Below are positions 1 to 11,498 of a DNA stretch of 64,000 nt, piece after piece (within the stretch, counting starts at the first letter, position 1; every line of letters starts with the position of its first letter). The position numbers were made by a program, and so were the translations under genes. Source of the stretch: Rhododendron vialii (lineage: Eukaryota; Streptophyta; Magnoliopsida; Ericales; Ericaceae). Below the pieces are notes generated by a model. That model saw only the letters and a program-made list of their open reading frames with translations, ran no database searches and was not told the DNA's origin. The stretch spans positions 11,518,001 through 11,582,000 of the forward strand of contig NC_080561.1 in the NCBI RefSeq assembly GCF_030253575.1, written 5' to 3'.

Positions 1-499
1 GCGCCGTTGCCGCCACCCTTTTTCGCCAAAGAAATTAACATAAACCTAACTATGGAGACAAGTATTTCTTCTCATTAATAAACAAACACACACAGACAGA
101 CAGACAGAGCAAGCCGGTCACTATATAGCAGGTAGGGGGCACATCAAAGATTGCCACGAATGGTCGCTCTCACTTCAATAACTTCATTCTAAGGAAAGAA
201 AGGTAACTATATATGGAGAAGAATTGGCCACGAGAGAGAGAGCGGGGGGGGGGGGGGGCAAAATGGGTCATTTCTTACACTTAAATGGGCTTCAAAGGCC
301 CATATATTACAATGCATTCCTAAAAGAATTTTGGGCCTCAACAAGCCAGCTCCATACTATATCGATCACTGGAACCATTGTTATGAATTGGACCGAAAGC
401 AGTCTTGAACCAAGGGTGATAACCTGGGCCGCCGGGGCAATACCCGCATTGGGTTTGTCGATCAAGTGGGGCTATGGTTTCAAGCCTATCGAATAGGCG
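1..499. other. Unassigned leader with short simple repeats
   Basis: No gene recognised. The stretch holds a short CA/GA-rich run near 85-110 and a run of 15 G at 244-258. Positions from about 390 onward may already belong to the retroelement whose gag follows, but no LTR end or primer-binding site could be fixed. Confidence 0.4.
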
Positions 500-1404
500 G
501 CGGTTCTCCGTATTCATCGTGAGCGAGAAGAATGTTGAATCAACCGGAACAAAAACAGAATCTGAAGCACCTTTTAATGCTGGAATTGTTCTAAACGAAT
601 CCAACTACGATGTTTGGTCCCAACTGATGGAGATGCATATTGCCGAGAGGGAGAAACTCTCCTATATTCGCAGCAATACTCAAGCCACCGAAACAATCCG
701 AAGATGGGTATGAAAAATGGTATGCTGAAAATCAAAGAGTAAAAAGGTGGTTGTTGATATCCATGACCCCAGAAATCATGAAGCGTTATTTACTCGTACC
801 TACTGCCCGTGAAATTTGGGATGCCTTGTCAGAGGCATTCTATGATGGAAGCGATGAACTACACGTATTCTCCTTAAATCAAAAGGCTTTTACAGCCAAA
901 CAAGGGGAAAATCCCTCTCTGTATATTATGGAGAGTTGTGCGAAATTTTCCGTGAAGTAGACCACTGTGATAAAGTGGTTATGGAGAATGCTAATGATAT
1001 TGCAACATATCAGCAGTCCATCCAACGGCAGCGGGTTCATATTTTTCTCGCCGGATTGGATAATGAAAATGGACTGGTTCGTGGAGAGGTTCTTCGCAAG
1101 GAACCTGTCCCCGATTTGGAAGAATGCTATGCATTAGTTCGATGTGATGAGGCTGTACGTCGTGCTACCTTGAATGGGGAATCGAACGACATGGCCGGAA
1201 ACCTCGGTCATGTTAGCTCGCAATTGCCCAAATCTTAAAAAACCACAGGATCGACCTCGCCAGGATCAGTCCCAGGATCAAACGCGTGCTTATGATCGAC
1301 CCAGTGGTACTGTCAAGCAATCCTACAAATGTGCTCATTGTCACGAACCTGGCTCTGATACCATGTTAAAACATCAAACTCCAAATCAATTGGCAAGGAG
1401 TGGA
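500..1404 (+). pseudogene. Ty1/copia-type gag remnant
   Basis: Three overlapping frames read as the gag region of a plant Copia retrotransposon. About 596-700 encodes NESNYDVWSQLMEMHI, the usual N-terminal gag motif. About 700-955 continues with YEKW, then a stretch containing REIWDALSEAFYDGSDE, typical of the gag_3/UBN2 domain. About 945-1230 carries the following helical part (FLAGLDNE, VRGEVLR, ALVR). Near 1326 a degraded zinc knuckle starts CAHCHEPG but lacks the final His-Cys ligands. At least two frameshifts and several stops break it. No protease, integrase or reverse transcriptase follows, so this is an orphan gag fragment, not a working element. Confidence 0.75.
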
Positions 1405-2202
1405 GAGGCCACCCAAGCTCATATACTAGTTTGGGAGGAGAAACTTAACTAAAGTGGGATAAACTCCAATGTACAGTTAGAACTGGAACGTAACGTGTCT
1501 CCTCCAAGAACAATGGGGTGCACAGCTTCTATGCATGCAGTTGGAATCGATCGATGCGTGTAATGATTCAATTAATATAATGCGCGGCTATCATCGGGAT
1601 CTCCTAGATCTTCCCGTTGATGGTTTAGTAAACCTTTCACGGTCGCCTGTACTCTTGGCTTTGGCCACCCTATGTGCCTCTAAGTGTGTGTTTTGATGTC
1701 CTTGTGTAGGTACGTACTACATGCAGATGATATATACTATTAATTTCGGTTAGTGAAATTTGCATTGTAGTAGATGGAAATTTTGTGACATCTGAATGAG
1801 GAGAGGAAACGTACGTGACCGTGTGGGGGAGGCCAAAGATGCTCAAAGTATATATGAAATGGATTCGAGGATCGATCTTATGAGAATGTACATTTGAAGG
1901 TGGGAAGATTTGTACTAGCTAGTTTATTGCTTATCAAGAAACTAGCTAGGACAAATCTCACTGTTTTAGAAGTTGGTTGTGTTAAGTTTTTAATATTTCC
2001 TATTTTGGTTTGGAAACAGCAGCCTTTAAGTTGGTTTCGTAAGATATGACGCATGTAATGAGTTGTCAAAGGATACTTGATCATGAGATGATTTGGGATT
2101 CTTTCCCTGCTCTTCTCTTCTTCTATCATTTTTTTTGTTATTCTTTTTGGTCACCTCTTCTGTTTATACACCAATGGGGTTTTTAGATTTATAGATTGAA
2201 AA
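1405..2202. other. Intergenic, nothing recognised
   Basis: No reading frame with family resemblance and no clear repeat. Moderately AT-rich DNA between the gag remnant and a long-TIR element. Confidence 0.4.
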
Positions 2203-3296
2203 TAGGGAAATTTTTAAATTAAAAATGGTCCCTTTAGTTTGCACGAGTTCTCATTTTCATCCCTCTACTATTAATTGTATCAATTTTAACCCTATAGTTT
2301 TCATTTCATCTCAATTTCGTCCTTCTCCTTGACGCAGTCCATGAAACAAACGGAATTGAAGGGCAAAATTGTCATTTTCTCTCACAGAGGGACCAAATTG
2401 AAATTTTATGCAAACCAGAGGGATTATTTTTAAAATTTTACATTTTACTTTCGTTTTTTACAAATAAAATAAAAAAGACCATAAGTAATGTATTTGACAA
2501 CTGAATTATTTTTTATTGGGTAATCAAACTATATTGAAAAATTTATATTTCATTACACATTACAAAAATATTAGAAAATGCACAAATCAACCCCTTAGCT
2601 AATATCTTTGTATCATGTTCTTATAATCTTCTTATTTTTTCACCCAATAAAAAAAATGTTTAAAATTCGTGTTTATTTGTTATATGAGTGATCTTATGAG
2701 TAAGTCCCAAAATAAATATACTTATACCCATATTTTAATGTATTTGATCTCTTAATATTTAATAGTGTTTCATTGCTTAATTAAACACAATTACAAGATT
2801 TCTAAATACTACTAAACAATTTTTTCTTTTTAATCATGTGACAAAAAAAATAACGATAGTGAAAATTCAATTGAAAAAAAAAAATACAAGACCAAGACAA
2901 TTAACATAAGGGTTGTTTTTCGAATTTTCTCATATTTTTTGTGATGTATATAATAAAAACTTTACAAAATTTCAACATATTTTTTATTATTCAATAAAAT
3001 GAGATGAGAAATATATTATATATGATGTATTTTAAATTTATTTACAAAAACAAAAGTAAAAAACAAAATTATAGAAATAGTCCCTCTAGTTTGCATGAAA
3101 TCTCAATTTAGTCCCTCTGTGAGGAGAAATGACAATTTTGTCCTCCAATTCCGTTTCTTTCATTAACGTCGTAAGCGAGAGGGATGAAATTGAGACAGAA
3201 TGCAAATTATAGGACTAAAAGTAACTCAATTGATACTAGAGGGACGAAAATGAAAATTCATGCAAACTAGAGAGACCATTTATAAAAATTTCCCTA
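2203..3296. mobile_element. Long terminal-inverted-repeat element, about 1.1 kb
   Basis: The left arm (about 2203-2440) reappears as its reverse complement at about 3065-3296. Both arms start TAGGGAAATTTTTA and share blocks such as GGTCCCTTTAGTTTGCA versus GGTCTCTCTAGTTTGCA and the CCGT/ACGG region. Arms are roughly 230 bp and diverged. The middle 600 bp is AT-rich with no coding capacity. No clean target-site duplication was found, so the superfamily is left open (Mutator-like or fold-back). Confidence 0.65.
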
Positions 3297-3408
3297 GAAA
3301 ATATGATAATATTTCTATTTTTGAAGTTCACATAAAGATATGGCTTTATGATAGCGAATACATGTATATATAAAATCCTAGCTGGAGGATCGAGCAGTGG
3401 AGCACTTA

Positions 3409-4160
3409 GAGCATCCGCAGTGAAGTAAGCAAAAGTGAATAATCAAAACATGCCACATCAGATTTTAATTATCCATTTAGAGATTGCTAAAATTAGCAAT
3501 GTCAAGTCTCACATTGATTATTTTTTGCTCATAATCAAAACCAATGAGACCATTGCTTCCTTCACTGAGTTTTCTCCAAATTTTTCCCCTTCATTTCACG
3601 TAAATTTTTTGAAAAACTAGTTTATGTTAAAAATAGTTTTTACAAAAAAAATATTTGTTCTTGAAAAAAAACAGTTTATTAAACAGTTTTTGGAAGAAAA
3701 AAAAAATTTAAGTTAAAAATAGTTGGATAAAAAAAATAGTTTATGAAAAAAAATGTGTAAAACAACAGTTTTGTGTAAATACAATTTAAAAAAAAATAGA
3801 TTTAAAAAAATTGAAGAAACAGTTTTTATAAAAAATATTTTTAAAAAAAGTTCATATAAAGACGTTTTTTTTTTTTAGAAAAAGTTTCTGAAAAGAATAG
3901 TAAGAATAGTTTTTTATAATTATTTTTTGAAAATATTGTTGAGAGAGAAGATTTTTGTGTAATGATAGGTGTACGAGAAAATGTGGAGATCACTAAATTT
4001 GACTATTAGCAAAAGATTGCTAGTTTTGATTATTTAAAAGCCAAAATTGATGAGTTGTTAAGATGTTGTTAAGTTTGGTTATTCTAATATGAGCACTTTT
4101 TTGAGCAAACATTGTTAACTTTAGCAATATTTTATTTTGTTTATTCCACTGTGGATGCTC
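3409..4160. mobile_element. PIF/Harbinger-type MITE, 752 bp, TSD TTA
   Basis: Terminal inverted repeats GAGCATCCGCAGTG and CACTGTGGATGCTC are flanked on both sides by TTA (3406-3408 and 4161-4163), the target duplication expected for PIF/Harbinger. The interior is AT-rich with repeated AGTTTTT/ATAGTTT motifs and no transposase. A shorter relative lies at 36158-36410. Confidence 0.8.
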
Positions 4161-4163
4161 TTA

Positions 4164-5436
4164 GCAGCTAGCTATAAAATGTGGACCGAATGTCAACCAC
4201 CAAGATTCATTTCCTTGTTGGAAGGGTTGACACAAGAACGTACAACTATTGCGAAGCAATTAGTGGGGGGAAAAGTCTAACTACACACAGGTTGATTAAT
4301 GGCATTATATGTGATTATTATTAGGTGGTACAAGAGAAATAATAGCAAAACAATAACTAAGTGTTGGGACCTTAAAGTTTAAGATGTAGTACTTAATTCT
4401 TTTGATGAAGACATGCAAGTAATAAAATTGTCCCACAAAATGGAGAAAATTAATGTTACTACGGGCCGGTGAGATGAGTTTTTGTATTAAAAATCCTGCA
4501 AAAGGGGGGTTCGTTATAAACAAAGTAGGCGGCTCTCCAAAGAACTCGATCTAGTGATGGTATAATGAGGTTCAAAAAAATAAATAAAAAGATCTTACCA
4601 AAGCTTTGTTTTCATGTAGCAGAAGAAATAAAAACTCGAAAAGCTAGTAGTATAAAAGTTAGCAAAAGCTGAAAGCTAACGTCATGGTATACAATCGTCT
4701 TTATACAGAGTTGAATTAAACAAATGAAGCAAGATAGATATATAATTGCTCGGATAAGATTTAATAAATGGAAAATATGTTTGTAAAGGAGAATTAGGAG
4801 AGGTTTTTCGAACCAGTTTTTTTTTTTAAATCAAAATTATGAATAGGGAAAATTAGAATGGCGAAATTAGGAAGGAATTAATATTATTAATTAAAGTGGT
4901 CTTTCAATAAATATTTTGCAGCTATATATCATTACCAATTAAAAGAATTTCATGCGCTTTTCACAAATATCTATGCATTCTTTATACATTATTCGCTGTT
5001 GTTAGCATTTTGGTAAAAACTAGTACTCCCATGCATGTATGAAAATTAATTAAGGTTATGCATACTTAATTACTACTCCAATAGTACTGATGTTTCAAAT
5101 AATTTCTTTTCAGAATCATAATTGGAGTACTGTTGAAGGAGCTAGCTGGGGCAAAGGAAAGTAGAATGGGACAACCTGTAGTACTACTAGTACCAGATTT
5201 AATTCTTGTTACAGATGAGTATATTTGACTCGTTTAGCCGAATAAAGTGCAGTTTCCTTGACCAGTTTGTTTTACAAGAGAGATTCAGTATTCTAAGAAG
5301 AAATGCTGAAATACACTGGTTCATAATGAAATAGACAGGTAATTCTTAATTTGCAACTCTTTAAAGTGATGGTTGGAATTGTACAAGTTAAGATGCCTTT
5401 GAACTCCGAGTCAAAAAAAAGAAGAAGATGCCTTTG
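4164..5436. other. Intergenic AT-rich DNA
   Basis: No gene or clear element recognised. Reading frames are short and show no family resemblance. Confidence 0.4.
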
Positions 5437-5775
5437 AACTTACTACTAATTGAGGGGGCATTGTGAAAAAAGGGAGTGATTTCCGCACTCTTCTTTTTGT
5501 TTTCAGCGTGTGAAGTTATCAAAACATCTTTTCATTTTTCAATATTTCTTCTTTTGTTGTTATCCAAATGAAATAATTTTTGTACAAAGTTTAAGGTCAT
5601 TTTGATAATTTCACATACTAAAAACAAAAAGGGGAGTATGGTTAGTAAAAAGGAAAGTGGAAAAATCACTCCCTTTTCAAAAATTTCTCCATCCAAAGGT
5701 GTTGTTAAAGTTAGGGGTTCTATCAATTTGACGGTGTTAGAGTGGTACTCAGTATTTGATACCACCCAATAATGT
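5437..5775. repeat. Dispersed repeat related to 13690-13805
   Basis: Shares GAGGGGGCATTGTGAAA at its left with 13788-13806 and, at 5701-5740, a block of about 40 bp (GTTAAAGTTAGGGGTTC then TATCAATTTGACGGTG) with 13734-13773. In this copy the two shared blocks lie about 250 bp apart; near 13.7 kb they are adjacent and in reversed order. Probably a non-autonomous element and its remnant; boundaries not resolved. Confidence 0.45.
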
Positions 5776-5865
5776 TTATTCTTGGTGCTTAGTTTCTTAG
5801 TTTTATCGTTTTTATGTTTATAAAATTAGTATTTTCTTCGATATTGCACGTAAGGTAGTTTCCTA

Positions 5866-6930
5866 AGAGTTTCAGGTAAACTGCAAGAATAAGACATGTT
5901 TTGTAAGCCATCGACAGGCCTCGGGAGAGCCCAAGCATCCAAGGCCATGTGGCAAGTCTCAAGATTCAAAAAATAAAGCATCGGAGGGTGATTGAGACCG
6001 TCATAGGCCAAGGAAGGAGTTTGTGCCACATGTATCGACACCTTTCAATCCTGGTATCGATACCGATGTCTCCCATTTTGAACAAATTGTTGGGTATCGA
6101 TACCTGATAATAGTGGTATCGATACCAATTGAGTTCGGAAAAATCTAGAAGATGGTATTGATACTTGTGCAATCAGGTATCGATACCCAAAGCCTTTGTA
6201 CAGATTTTTGAGTTACAATACTTTTCAACTTTCCATTTATGGAATATATTGCTACTTATAGTATGTTTTTGTGATATGTGTTGAGAGAGAAGTTGGTTTA
6301 TAACTTAGAGTTCTCACTTTATCACTTATTTAATTTATGCTCTAGCTTTCTCTCTCTTTTGAGGAAAAAACTCCATTGTTCTTAGTTTTTCATGTGTAAT
6401 CTCTTCAAGAACTCCTTAAGGTATTTGTGTTACGTTAATTTCTCGTTTATGGAAGTTATTTGTACGAACGAGATCCTCGATAATATCAAGTTTATTTTCG
6501 TTTTCATTGGTTAATCATGTTTACCATTTCTAGATTTATGCTTAAGCGTTCAAGTTTGAGTGAGTAGTCTTATTGGCTAAGTCTTTGGGTGATTTGTTCC
6601 CAATGATTTAGGTAGTTTATTGTTCTCTTAATCTCGGGCTTAAAGATTGGTTTTTGAAATAGACTAAACTTGTGATTTTCAGTCTAAACTAGAGTTGTTA
6701 ACTTCTTTGATGTCGTGTCAACTAGGAAACTTAGCACATGGCATGCTTGAAACTCTGTCACTCTTAAGACTCTAAGTGTTTGATAAATTTCCTCGTATAA
6801 GTTTATCTCTATGCCGTACTCCACTTCATTTGATAAAATAAAGTTCAATGCTTAATCTTCCGGGTGAGAGCACACGATTGTGACTCTCACTTGAATTATC
6901 TCCGAGAATCGATAATGGCCTAAGTCACGG
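5866..6930 (+). mobile_element. LTR-retroelement-like segment with paired-palindrome array
   Basis: No protein is encoded. The segment resembles the solo LTRs at 17.8 and 31.3 kb in one property: at 6031-6187 it has six GGTATCGATACC-like palindromes arranged in three pairs with exact 10-bp spacers, followed by CAGATTTTTG at 6201. The DNA after it reads like an untranslated LTR or leader region. The terminal TG and CA and a target duplication were not found, so the limits are approximate. Confidence 0.4.
6031..6187. repeat. Three pairs of GGTATCGATACC palindromes
   Basis: Twelve-base units start at 6031, 6053, 6093, 6115, 6154 and 6176. Four are exact GGTATCGATACC; 6031 and 6154 are variants with one to three changes. 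Within each pair the starts are exactly 22 bp apart; successive pairs start 62 and 61 bp apart. The spacers and inter-pair sequences are unrelated to each other. Confidence 0.9.
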
Positions 6931-6934
6931 GAGG

Positions 6935-7865
6935 GTACCGGTTTTTCTACTGGTACGGTACGTAACGGTTTCGGTCAGATACTGGGTACCGTTTCGGATT
7001 TAGCGCTACTACCATTATATGATTACAAATTGATAATTTTCCCCATACCATTCAATTCATCATCATGTAAATTTTTAATTGACAACATAATATAACATAA
7101 TGAACTTGAAATTAATAAACCAAAAGTTCCACTCTCATAACATAAGTAAACGTAATCTGTTTTTTATGGCTATTTACACTAAAAAAAAGAGAAAGCCATC
7201 CGTAAGGTTTTGTTTTTTTTTGATCTGCATCCGTAAGGTTTTGTTTAGCTGTGAAAATTGTAGCACAAAAAATTGGATTGGGCCTTTTTGTTTCATTGGG
7301 TTAGGATTCAATTCAAGCCCATCTAAATTTTAAATCTTTCAACCCTACCTTTCCCCTTCCTTACCAAAATAAAGGCGTAGTAAAACCTAGTCCCTCTCTA
7401 GCTCTCTTTCCCTCATCAGGTTGCAGTGGGAAGCAATCAAGAAGCAGCACCAACTTTCAACCCTCGCCTTCGTTACACACAGAGATGAAACGAGATTGAA
7501 AGATGGAGATCTCCATGGACGATAGTCACCTCAAATCGGGATTATCGAGACCCAAGAGTCGAGAGCGAGTGGTAGAATCAAAAATGGCCATGCAACAGAG
7601 TACTGCCAGGAATCACCAGTAACGTAGAGCAACCGTCGGCGGTGATTTTTGAAGTTGATCTGTTAATGCCAAAAAAATCCAGTCAGTGCAATATTTTGGA
7701 CGGAATCAACGGTATACTTGCTTATCGGTCGGAATTTTCCGCAATCGCCGGTATTTTCTGGTAAGCACCGGTATTGAGACCAAAACGGAATATTGGGTTC
7801 AAGGTACTGGATTCTGTCTAAAACGGTACGTATCGTCCTGAACGGAACGGTATTGATAACCTTAC
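6935..7865. mobile_element. ACCGGT-rich inverted-repeat element, candidate hAT type
   Basis: Both ends (about 6935-7010 and 7690-7865) are rich in ACCGGT, GGTACGTA and ACGGTA motifs in opposite orientation. The middle has gene-leader-like sequence: CCCTCTCTAGCTCTC at 7392, CCTTCGTTACACAC at 7467 and an ATG at 7503 followed by only a short frame. The layout matches the better-defined hAT element at 60231-61081. No target duplication was fixed. Confidence 0.4.
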
Positions 7866-7940
7866 TGTATATAGGCTTTTCACGTAGTACGGCCCACGAA
7901 CAGAAAGGAAAGGCATGTCCCGTATTCTCCCTCTCGTTCT

Positions 7941-8456
7941 AAAACAGAAATGCTATTAGCAAAGAAGTGCACGAAGAAGACAACAAAGATCCTACTAGGC
8001 ACTGTGGGTCCTACCATGTGACCCTCACTTCTCCACTTGCTCCGTTTCCCGTTCAAATTACTCCTCAAAATTTGACCGCCAATTACTTTTCCAAATTTTG
8101 AAATCCCCAGTTTTCTTTCATAAAATTTCACTGCCATTACTTCTTTCTCTTTCTCTCTCTCTCCCTCTTCAAGATGGATACCTGAAATTTGGATGAATGG
8201 GTGACGACAAAAGAAGAAGATCAAGATATTCAAAACCCACAAGAACACTACCCATGGGAGGTAAGAACCCTCAACCTCCTCCACGACTCCAAGATCGACA
8301 AACCCCCCTCTCTCTGTTTCCTTTTATGCATCTAGCATGACAAATTTCCTTAACTTTTCCTCTAGATTTGGCAAAGAGCTAAATTAAAGAAAACAAAGGA
8401 AGCACAAGGTGCGATGGATGAGGAAGAGACCAATGCCGATTCCACAAGCAATTCTT
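7941..8456 (+). pseudogene. 5' gene fragment, copy 1 (unidentified family)
   Basis: This looks like the start of a gene: a CT-rich leader (8137-8170), then an open stretch reading VTTKEEDQDIQNPQEHYPWE that ends at a consensus donor GAG|GTAAGA near 8260. A pyrimidine-rich acceptor ending in AG at about 8365 opens a second stretch beginning IWQRAKLKKTKEAQ that stays in the same frame and stops near 8456. There is no in-frame ATG: the frame has ATG GAT ACC TGA just upstream. A second copy lies inverted at 10197-10585 and shares the same TGA. I do not recognise the protein. It may be a captured or duplicated first exon. Confidence 0.45.
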
Positions 8457-8519
8457 GAGCTTCAAGACCCATCCATGAGAGAAGTTACTCTCCGCAGCCC
8501 CGGCAATTTTCTCATTTGG

Positions 8520-8717
8520 TTTTTTTTTTTTTTTTGATAAATGTGTCATTTTATAACCAATCAAACTGAAAAAATACAGGGTGCAAAACCCACTATACAG
8601 ACTGTTTTACACAAAAGAAAAATATCCTACTACAAGCTACCAAACAACTATACTAACTCCTCGTTAGAGATTTACAGATCCAAGAATTCTAGTAGAGATG
8701 TTCCAATGAGCACATAG
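8520..8717 (-). mobile_element. 5'-truncated retroposon (LINE-like) with poly(A)
   Basis: About 198 bp inserted between two copies of TCTCATTTGG (8510-8519 and 8718-8727). On the minus strand it ends in a poly(A) run, seen as a run of about 16 T on + just inside the left flank. This combination of target duplication and oligo(A) tail is diagnostic of target-primed reverse transcription. Too short to name the LINE clade; it may also be a SINE. Confidence 0.75.
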
Positions 8718-8727
8718 TCTCATTTGG

Positions 8728-9130
8728 GTTTGGTAGAGTCATATTTTTTGCCTCTGAGTTTCTTGTTTACTTAGTTCAATTTTTAGATTTTCCATGCAAG
8801 TATCGGGGACCTACGTTAAGGGTCTGATGCAATTTTTGATTTTCTCAGCCAAGTGCGGTTCCAGCAAAAGGAAAATCTGTTGTATTTTGTGTTCTTGCGT
8901 GATGATAATGGAATTTGTTAGATTTTGTTTTCTCAGTCAAGTGCGGATCCTGTTTGAAATTCACACCTGTCTTATGTTTTTTTTTTTTTGTAATTTGTCA
9001 CACTTTTCATGCTTGAACGCAAGTCTGCATATGTTTTCTCAATGAGAGGGAAGCTAACTGATTTCATGTAAGAAGTTGATGGTAATGCAAAAGGAGAAAC
9101 TTAAGAATTTGAGGACTATATATCCTGACC
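8728..9130. other. Unassigned; possible exon remnant near 9072-9142
   Basis: Mostly T-rich intron-like DNA. At 9072 an AG precedes an open stretch reading KLMVMQKEKLKNLRTIYPD, which has protein-like composition and could be a later exon of the gene whose first exon lies at 7941-8456. No family recognised and no linking evidence. Confidence 0.25.
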
Positions 9131-9149
9131 AAAAGCCCTATGAACAAAA

Positions 9150-9440
9150 CGAGAAACACATTGAACTGTTCAAGGCTCGACCTGGTAAAAAACTCATTCA
9201 AGTTTGATTTACATACTAAACGAACCGAACTTGAGCCTCAATTTAGGCTTGTTAAATAAATGAACTAAACCCGGACCTAACAATATTTGGCTCGATTAGG
9301 CTCGCAAACCTCGACTAGGCAAGCTCAGGTAGTCCAATTTTCCTTGAGCTCAAGCTCGACTAGAATTCATTTAAAAACTTGACGAACGAAGCCAAACATT
9401 CTAAAACTCAGCTTGATTTGGTTCGTTTGCAACCCCAATA
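9150..9440. repeat. GGCTCG/CGAGCC-rich repeat, MITE-like
   Basis: Repeated short motifs (GGCTCG, GAACCGAACTTGAGCC, AGCTCGAC) resemble those at 39005-39430. Such GAGCTCG-rich sequences are typical of small hAT-type MITEs, but terminal repeats and a target duplication were not found. Confidence 0.4.
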
Positions 9441-10196
9441 ACAAGTAGTTTTCAAAAATCCGAAACACGCTCAATAATCGGAAACAATGGATGCGAAATT
9501 AACTTAGCTAACAAACCAATATGAAAAATGGCAGTGATGTCTTCAATTGGAAATTGAAATTGGAAACAAGCATTAAAACCACAGCATTGCCTTTAGGAAG
9601 CAACAGTTAGACTTTCTGAATTGATAATGCAGACAAAAGAGTTTCCTGCAAATCTATTTCGGCAAAATTCAATGCCTTGGTGTACAGAAGCTATGTGATA
9701 TCTAACCTCTTCAGCTTGACATTTCAACAAGCAACTTATGCACATACATTGACAACTTATAAAAATGTAATCTGCAAATGCTTCATCAAGATAACTAAAT
9801 TCACATATACACTAAAATTTCTCTAAACAATAAATCAGGAAATTAAGACTATTCCGTAAAATATAAGGCAACTGATTTCAGAAAAATCAAAGAAATTTTA
9901 ACATATGGAATAAAATGAAGAATGAAAATTAGGGCAAAATGAGTCATTTTCCGTTGTCAAGCTTGAGAATGCAGTTCCAGATCTCCCTTTGTAGATGGAC
10001 GACCGTGGCAATGCTGTCGAGAGAGGGACGCCCAGAGAGAGAGGATGAGTGGCAGTGGGTGGCGTCGTTTGTGAGGGACAAGCCAGAAGTGGTGACGGTG
10101 TTGGTCGGGGATAAGCTAGAAGTAGTGGCAGTGGGTGGCGTTGGTGGTATTTGGGAGAGAGAAGTATGAACCTTTGAAAAAAATGGCCGGGAATCG
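9441..10196. other. Intergenic, nothing recognised
   Basis: No repeat or gene family recognised. From about 9944 a minus-strand frame runs in from copy 2 of the first-exon fragment; its composition (Ser/Thr-rich) is not informative. Confidence 0.35.
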
Positions 10197-10305
10197 CTGA
10201 GGAGGTTGAGGGTTGTTTCCTCCCATGGGTAGTCTTCTTGTGGGTTTTGAATATCTTGATCTTCTTTCGCCGTCACTCATTCATCCAAATTTCAGGTATC
10301 CATCT

Positions 10306-10386
<81 letters not shown>

Positions 10387-10585
10387 AGCGGTAGTGAAGT
10401 TTTATGAAGGAAAATTAGGGATTTCAAAATTTGGGAAAGTAATTGGCGGTCAAATTTTGGGGTGTAATTTGAACGAGAAATGGAGCAAGTGGAGAAGTGG
10501 GGGCCACATGGTAGGACCCACAGTGCCAAGTAGGATCTTTGTTGTCTTCTTTGTGCACTTCTTTACTAATAGCATTCTGTTCTTT
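10197..10585 (-). pseudogene. 5' gene fragment, copy 2 (inverted relative to copy 1)
   Basis: Reverse-complement paralogue of 7941-8284. It has the same leader blocks (GACAACAAAGATCC and AAATTTTGGAAAAG-like motifs on the minus strand), the same ATG GAT ACC TGA, and an open stretch DQDIQNPQEDYPWEE. The two copies differ by in-frame indels (EED versus ED). The CT leader has expanded into the 72-bp (AG)36 microsatellite. The splice donor seen in copy 1 (GGTAAGA) reads GGAAACA here, so splicing at that point is lost. Product unknown. Confidence 0.5.
10311..10382. repeat. (AG)36 microsatellite
   Basis: Uninterrupted AG repeat of 72 bp, located where copy 1 of the fragment has a short imperfect CT tract; a clear case of microsatellite growth from a leader pyrimidine tract. 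Confidence 0.98.
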
Positions 10586-11498
10586 TTTTATTACTCCCAG
10601 GAAAGGAATTTTCAAATTTTCTTAGAAAATTGGGTACACACTTTTACTAGCCAAACTTTTTTTTTTTTGTCCAACGAAATGGAACCAGCAAAGTACTCAC
10701 ACAGGCACACACACTTATTCGGTTATCCTTTTTGCATTCCCTAATGAAAAACAATTTTTTTTTTGTCTTTTGGCTTATGTTCGTTTTTATTCAAAAAATT
10801 ATGGAACTATATTTCATAGTATTTTTTTATTTGGCCTAAAAATTCTATCATTTTGGTTTATGTTCGTCTTTTTTAGTGTATGTCAGGCCAACTTTCATGC
10901 ACCATCAGCTATATTTTTGGCCAACTAATCAAGTCGCTCACTGACAGGTGGACCAACTAAAACAAGGACAAAGCCGCGTAAGTACTTGCCGCACAAAGCT
11001 GCGTATTTGGCTTATTTTGGTCTTTATTCAAAAAAGTTGGGTTTTGATCTTAATCCTTTACTTTTTAAATTTCTCCTGTCATAACGAAACAATAATTCAC
11101 AAAAAAAAATAACGATAAATTAACAAATGCGAAAAAATTTGAATAAGAACAAAAAAATAAGCCATTTGGCTTATTAGGCCAAAATAGGCTTTACTACATT
11201 TTGTTGACTTAATAATTAAGTCGAATTATTATTTATGTTTTTTATTCGTTAGTTTTGCTTTAATTATTTAAGAATTAGTCGTCCCGACAAAGCAATAAAA
11301 ATTCTGAATCAAACTTAAAAAAATAACCGAAAACAGTCTTTGAATAGAAATCGACACGAAGTTAAAAATTAATTCAAAAAACCGCTGCAAGATTATTAAG
11401 ATCCAAAAAAAAAAAAAAGGCAGGGCGAGGGAGGAAAATGGGGCGAGGCGGGTTTGGATTTGGCTTGACCCATATTCGACCTGACCCATCCAACCCGT
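10586..11498. other. Intergenic with fragments of a fold-back family
   Basis: AT-rich. At 11130-11155 a block (GCGAAAAAATTTGAATAAGAAC) matches the right arm of the fold-back element at 17300-17672, so a degraded relative may lie at about 11020-11170. Nothing else recognised. Confidence 0.35.

Noticed and set aside
10238..10744. 168-codon frame with a long Arg-Glu repeat
   Set aside because: It runs through the (AG)36 microsatellite antisense to the first-exon fragment; the same antisense frame in copy 1 reflects shared DNA, not coding.
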